Source: Arthrobacter sp. (GTDB taxonomy: Bacteria > Actinomycetota > Actinomycetes > Actinomycetales > Micrococcaceae). From it: a DNA stretch of 7,003 bases. Positions 5,530-7,003 of the stretch are shown in pieces (position 1 is the stretch's first letter; every line of letters begins with the position of its first letter). Location of the stretch: the NCBI GenBank assembly GCA_031178585.1, contig JAPSIT010000076.1, positions 1 through 7,003 on the forward strand, in the 5' to 3' direction. The notes below the pieces were generated by a model that was given only the letters and a program-made list of their open reading frames with translations, had not been told where the DNA came from and did not search any database. The position numbers and the translations under genes are program-made.

Positions 5530-6168
5530 GTGGCCACTGATTCCGATTTCTTCCTCCGCCACCTGCTGGTGTCGCCTGTCATCGCGATCCTCCGGGGCCT
5601 GCCGGCCGCGGAAACAGTGGAGATGGCTGTCCGCTGCTGGGACTCCGGGATCCGCTTGGTGGAGGTGCCGCTTCAGTCCCAGGAAGCATTCCTCGCGTTG
5701 AAGGAAGCCGCGGAGGCTGCTGCAGGCGGCCCCGGCCGGCAGATCGGTGCCGGCACCATCTGCACCCCCGAGGACGTTGACCGTGCGCAGGAGGCAGGCG
5801 CCCAGTTCCTGATCGCACCGGGTTTCTTCCCGCCGTCCATCAAGCGGGCCCAGGAGATCGGGCTCCCAATTTTGCCCGGGGTGGCAACGCCCACCGAGAT
5901 CCATGGCGCGCTCAGCATGTCCCTGGACGTCCAGAAGCTGTTCCCGGCGGACATGGCAGGTCCGGGCGCACTGAAGACCCTCGCGGGGCCGTTCCCGCAG
6001 GTCAGTTTCGTCGCCGTCGGCGGCGTGACCCCATCCAACGCCCAGGACTTCCTCGATGCCGGTGCGGTTGGCGTCGGGGTGGGCAGTGCCCTCAGCAGTC
6101 CGTCCGCCCTTGACTATTTCTCCCACCTGGAAAGCACAACGAAAAGGAAGAACAGTGCAGATGACTAA
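5530..6168 (+). CDS. eda: KDPG/KHG aldolase (2-dehydro-3-deoxy-phosphogluconate aldolase)
   Basis: The 212-aa class I aldolase is predicted to split KDPG into pyruvate and glyceraldehyde-3-phosphate, the final step of the Entner-Doudoroff route and of KDG catabolism. The TIM-barrel landmarks are present: PVIAILRG (16-23), the catalytic Glu45 in VEVPLQS, GAGTICTPEDV (73-83), LPGVATPTE (115-123), the Schiff-base Lys136 in QKLFPAD, and phosphate-binding GGVTPSN (164-170) and GVGVGS (181-186). Length is normal. The GTG start at 5530 is preceded by AAGGAAG (5519-5525) with a 4-nt gap. The related 2-dehydro-3-deoxy-6-phosphogalactonate aldolases share these motifs, so the C4 stereochemistry of the substrate is not certain. 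The RidA gene overlaps its end, and the KDG kinase lies 4 kb away on the same strand. The palindrome at 5442-5456 may regulate it. Confidence 0.87.
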   Translation: MATDSDFFLRHLLVSPVIAILRGLPAAETVEMAVRCWDSGIRLVEVPLQSQEAFLALKEAAEAAAGGPGRQIGAGTICTPEDVDRAQEAGAQFLIAPGFFPPSIKRAQEIGLPILPGVATPTEIHGALSMSLDVQKLFPADMAGPGALKTLAGPFPQVSFVAVGGVTPSNAQDFLDAGAVGVGVGSALSSPSALDYFSHLESTTKRKNSADD

Positions 6169-6544
6169 GCAGGACATCGTTACCGACCTCGCACCGAAGC
6201 CCGTTGCCGCCTATTCGCAGGCCGTAAAGGTAGGAAATACTCTTTACCTCGCAGGGCAGGGGGGCTTTGACGCCAAAACCGGCCAGCTTGTCGGCGAGGG
6301 CATCCAGGAGCAGACCCGACAAACGCTCCAGAACCTCAAGTACGTCGTCGAGGCGGCCGGTGGCAGCATGAACGACTTCGTCACGGTGCGCGTGTTCATC
6401 AGTGAACACGGAGAGTTCCCCGGCATGAACGAGGTCTACGGGGAGTTCTTCGACAAGCCCTATCCGGCCCGCACTACTGTCTCTGCCGGCCTGGGGCCGG
6501 GAATGAAGGTCGAGATCGACGGGATCGCCGTGCTGCCGGAGTGA
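6155..6544 (+). CDS. ridA: RidA/YjgF/UK114-family enamine/imine deaminase
   Basis: The 129-aa protein belongs to the trimeric RidA family. Members hydrolyse reactive enamines and imines, such as 2-aminoacrylate released by PLP-dependent dehydratases, to the keto acid and ammonia. Conserved positions match archetypal RidA: Tyr20 in AAYSQAV, the AGQ loop near residue 33, Arg106 in YPARTTV, which binds the substrate carboxylate, and Glu120 in KVEID. I chose the GTG at 6155 because AAGGAAG (6144-6150) lies 4 nt before it, the same spacing as in the aldolase gene. An ATG at 6161 would give a 127-aa product and is also credible. The start overlaps the aldolase stop codon, so the pair is probably one operon with translational coupling. 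Pairing with a KDPG aldolase suggests an imine intermediate or amino-sugar acid in the pathway, but some family members have other roles. Confidence 0.87.
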   Translation: MQMTKQDIVTDLAPKPVAAYSQAVKVGNTLYLAGQGGFDAKTGQLVGEGIQEQTRQTLQNLKYVVEAAGGSMNDFVTVRVFISEHGEFPGMNEVYGEFFDKPYPARTTVSAGLGPGMKVEIDGIAVLPE

Positions 6545-6557
6545 CGAACGCAGAGGT

Positions 6558-6593
6558 CGCCGCTGCCGTCCCGGCAAACGAACAGCAGCGGCG
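6558..6593. terminator. GC-rich hairpin between RidA and the flavin reductase remnant
   Basis: CGCCGCTGC (6558-6566) pairs perfectly with GCAGCGGCG (6585-6593) around an 18-nt loop that can itself form a small CCG/CGG stem. It lies 13 bp after the RidA stop, between convergent genes. No T-run follows on either strand, so it is at best a non-canonical terminator or an mRNA-stabilising hairpin. Confidence 0.35.
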
Positions 6594-6608
6594 GCCCGGG
6601 GGTTAGCC

Positions 6609-6797
6609 CTAGAACGTCCAGGGCATGGCGTCGTGGTTAAAGTCCCGGAATGATCCGAACTTTCCGGCGTTGAACGCCAGGCCCTCACCGTCGCGGTCAC
6701 GGCAGGCCGCAACCTGCCCGAAGAACACCTGGTGGTCACCGATGTCGTACTGATGGACCACCTTGCAGTCTGTGGTGGTGGACCAGCATGTGTCCAT
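6609..6797 (-). pseudogene. 3' remnant of a flavin reductase gene
   Basis: The minus strand encodes about 60 residues that look like the C-terminal end of a small flavin reductase (HpaC-like FMN-binding split barrel). They contain DCKVVHQYDIGDHQVFFGQV, then AFNAGKFGSF, then a TAG stop. Members of this family supply reduced flavin to two-component monooxygenases and are typically around 160-180 aa, so roughly the first 110 residues are missing. The frame stays open upstream to a TAA that coincides with the aldehyde dehydrogenase stop (6872-6870), but those extra residues do not resemble the flavin reductase fold. The ATG at 6797 lies inside the conserved part of the domain and is not a natural family start. 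The piece is most simply a decayed gene left by a deletion or replacement event near 6800. The product is unlikely to be functional. Confidence 0.65.
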
Positions 6798-6869
6798 GGT
6801 GCAGGCTGGGCGGCAACCAGCAGGTCCAGCGACATAGGACTGGCAGATTCTTTTGCGCTGTGCCGGGGG
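6798..6869. other. Probable deletion scar between aldehyde dehydrogenase and flavin reductase remnant
   Basis: These 72 bases separate the aldehyde dehydrogenase stop from the recognisable flavin reductase sequence. No start codon with a ribosome-binding site, no clear hairpin and no insertion-sequence end was recognised. The flavin reductase N-terminus should be here or upstream but is absent, so a rearrangement junction probably lies within or next to it. Confidence 0.35.
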
Positions 6870-7003
6870 TTAGTTCGCGTAGGGGTCTGCGATGCCGATG
6901 TATTGGGTGGTGGTGTATTCGGCGATGCCTTCTGATCCGCCTTCGCGGCCGAGGCCGGATTGTTTGACGCCGCCGAAGGGTGCTGCGGCGTTGGAGATGA
7001 CGC
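6870..7003 (-). CDS. Aldehyde dehydrogenase, C-terminal end (succinate-semialdehyde dehydrogenase-like)
   Basis: This is the last 43 complete codons and TAA stop of a minus-strand gene that continues beyond the right edge. The motif [16 protein letters not shown], followed by [14 protein letters not shown], is the conserved oligomerisation-tail region of NAD(P)-dependent aldehyde dehydrogenases, and it is most like the succinate-semialdehyde dehydrogenase (GabD) group. Related semialdehyde dehydrogenases acting on sugar-acid breakdown products, such as alpha-ketoglutarate semialdehyde, share this tail and cannot be excluded. The catalytic Cys and Glu lie outside the window. The flavin reductase remnant follows it on the same strand after 72 bp. 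Its relation to the KDG genes is unclear, and it may start a separate module. Confidence 0.85.
   Translation of the reverse strand, partial: VISNAAAPFGGVKQSGLGREGGSEGIAEYTTTQYIGIADPYAN

Noticed and set aside
6092..6835. A 247-codon minus-strand frame spanning RidA and the flavin reductase remnant
   Set aside because: It covers both genes in other frames, and its translation carries neither family's motifs.

Overview
The window is high-GC DNA with Shine-Dalgarno-led genes, frequent GTG starts and GC-rich third codon positions. This fits an actinobacterium, most likely of the Micrococcaceae (Arthrobacter-like), although taxonomy cannot be fixed from 7 kb. It reads as a carbohydrate-catabolism locus centred on 2-keto-3-deoxygluconate (KDG). 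It holds a PfkB-family KDG kinase, an IclR-family regulator whose effector domain resembles KdgR, and a KDPG/KHG aldolase. Together the two enzymes would turn KDG into KDPG and then pyruvate plus glyceraldehyde-3-phosphate.

Layout, left to right. The 5' part of a lipoprotein solute-binding protein gene (SBP1, minus) runs off the left edge. It is divergent from the kinase-IclR pair (plus), which overlap by 17 bp. The IclR gene meets a Gfo/Idh/MocA oxidoreductase (minus) tail to tail, and both stop codons use the same CTAG. The oxidoreductase is divergent from an imidazolonepropionase-like amidohydrolase (plus), with only 29 bp between their start codons. The amidohydrolase overlaps by 32 bp the tail of a second solute-binding-protein-like gene (SBP2, minus). 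SBP2 is divergent from the KDPG aldolase-RidA pair (plus), which also overlap. After a hairpin-containing gap come a 3' remnant of a flavin reductase gene and the 3' end of an aldehyde dehydrogenase gene (both minus), which look like a different module.

Two observations stand out. SBP2 aligns with the mature N-terminus of SBP1 (16 identities over 36 residues), yet it starts at a well-supported GTG with no signal peptide and no upstream in-frame start, so it is predicted to be cytoplasmic. In addition, both divergent intergenic regions (SBP1/kinase and SBP2/aldolase) carry a 15-bp palindrome of the form TTGC-N7-GCAA at almost the same distance from a proposed promoter -10 element. This suggests one regulator, most simply the IclR protein encoded here, controls both. 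The substrate feeding the pathway is not determined. The amidohydrolase, oxidoreductase and RidA protein hint at a nitrogen-containing or amide-linked sugar-acid derivative, but that is inference.

No tRNA, rRNA, CRISPR array, intact insertion sequence or phage gene was seen.
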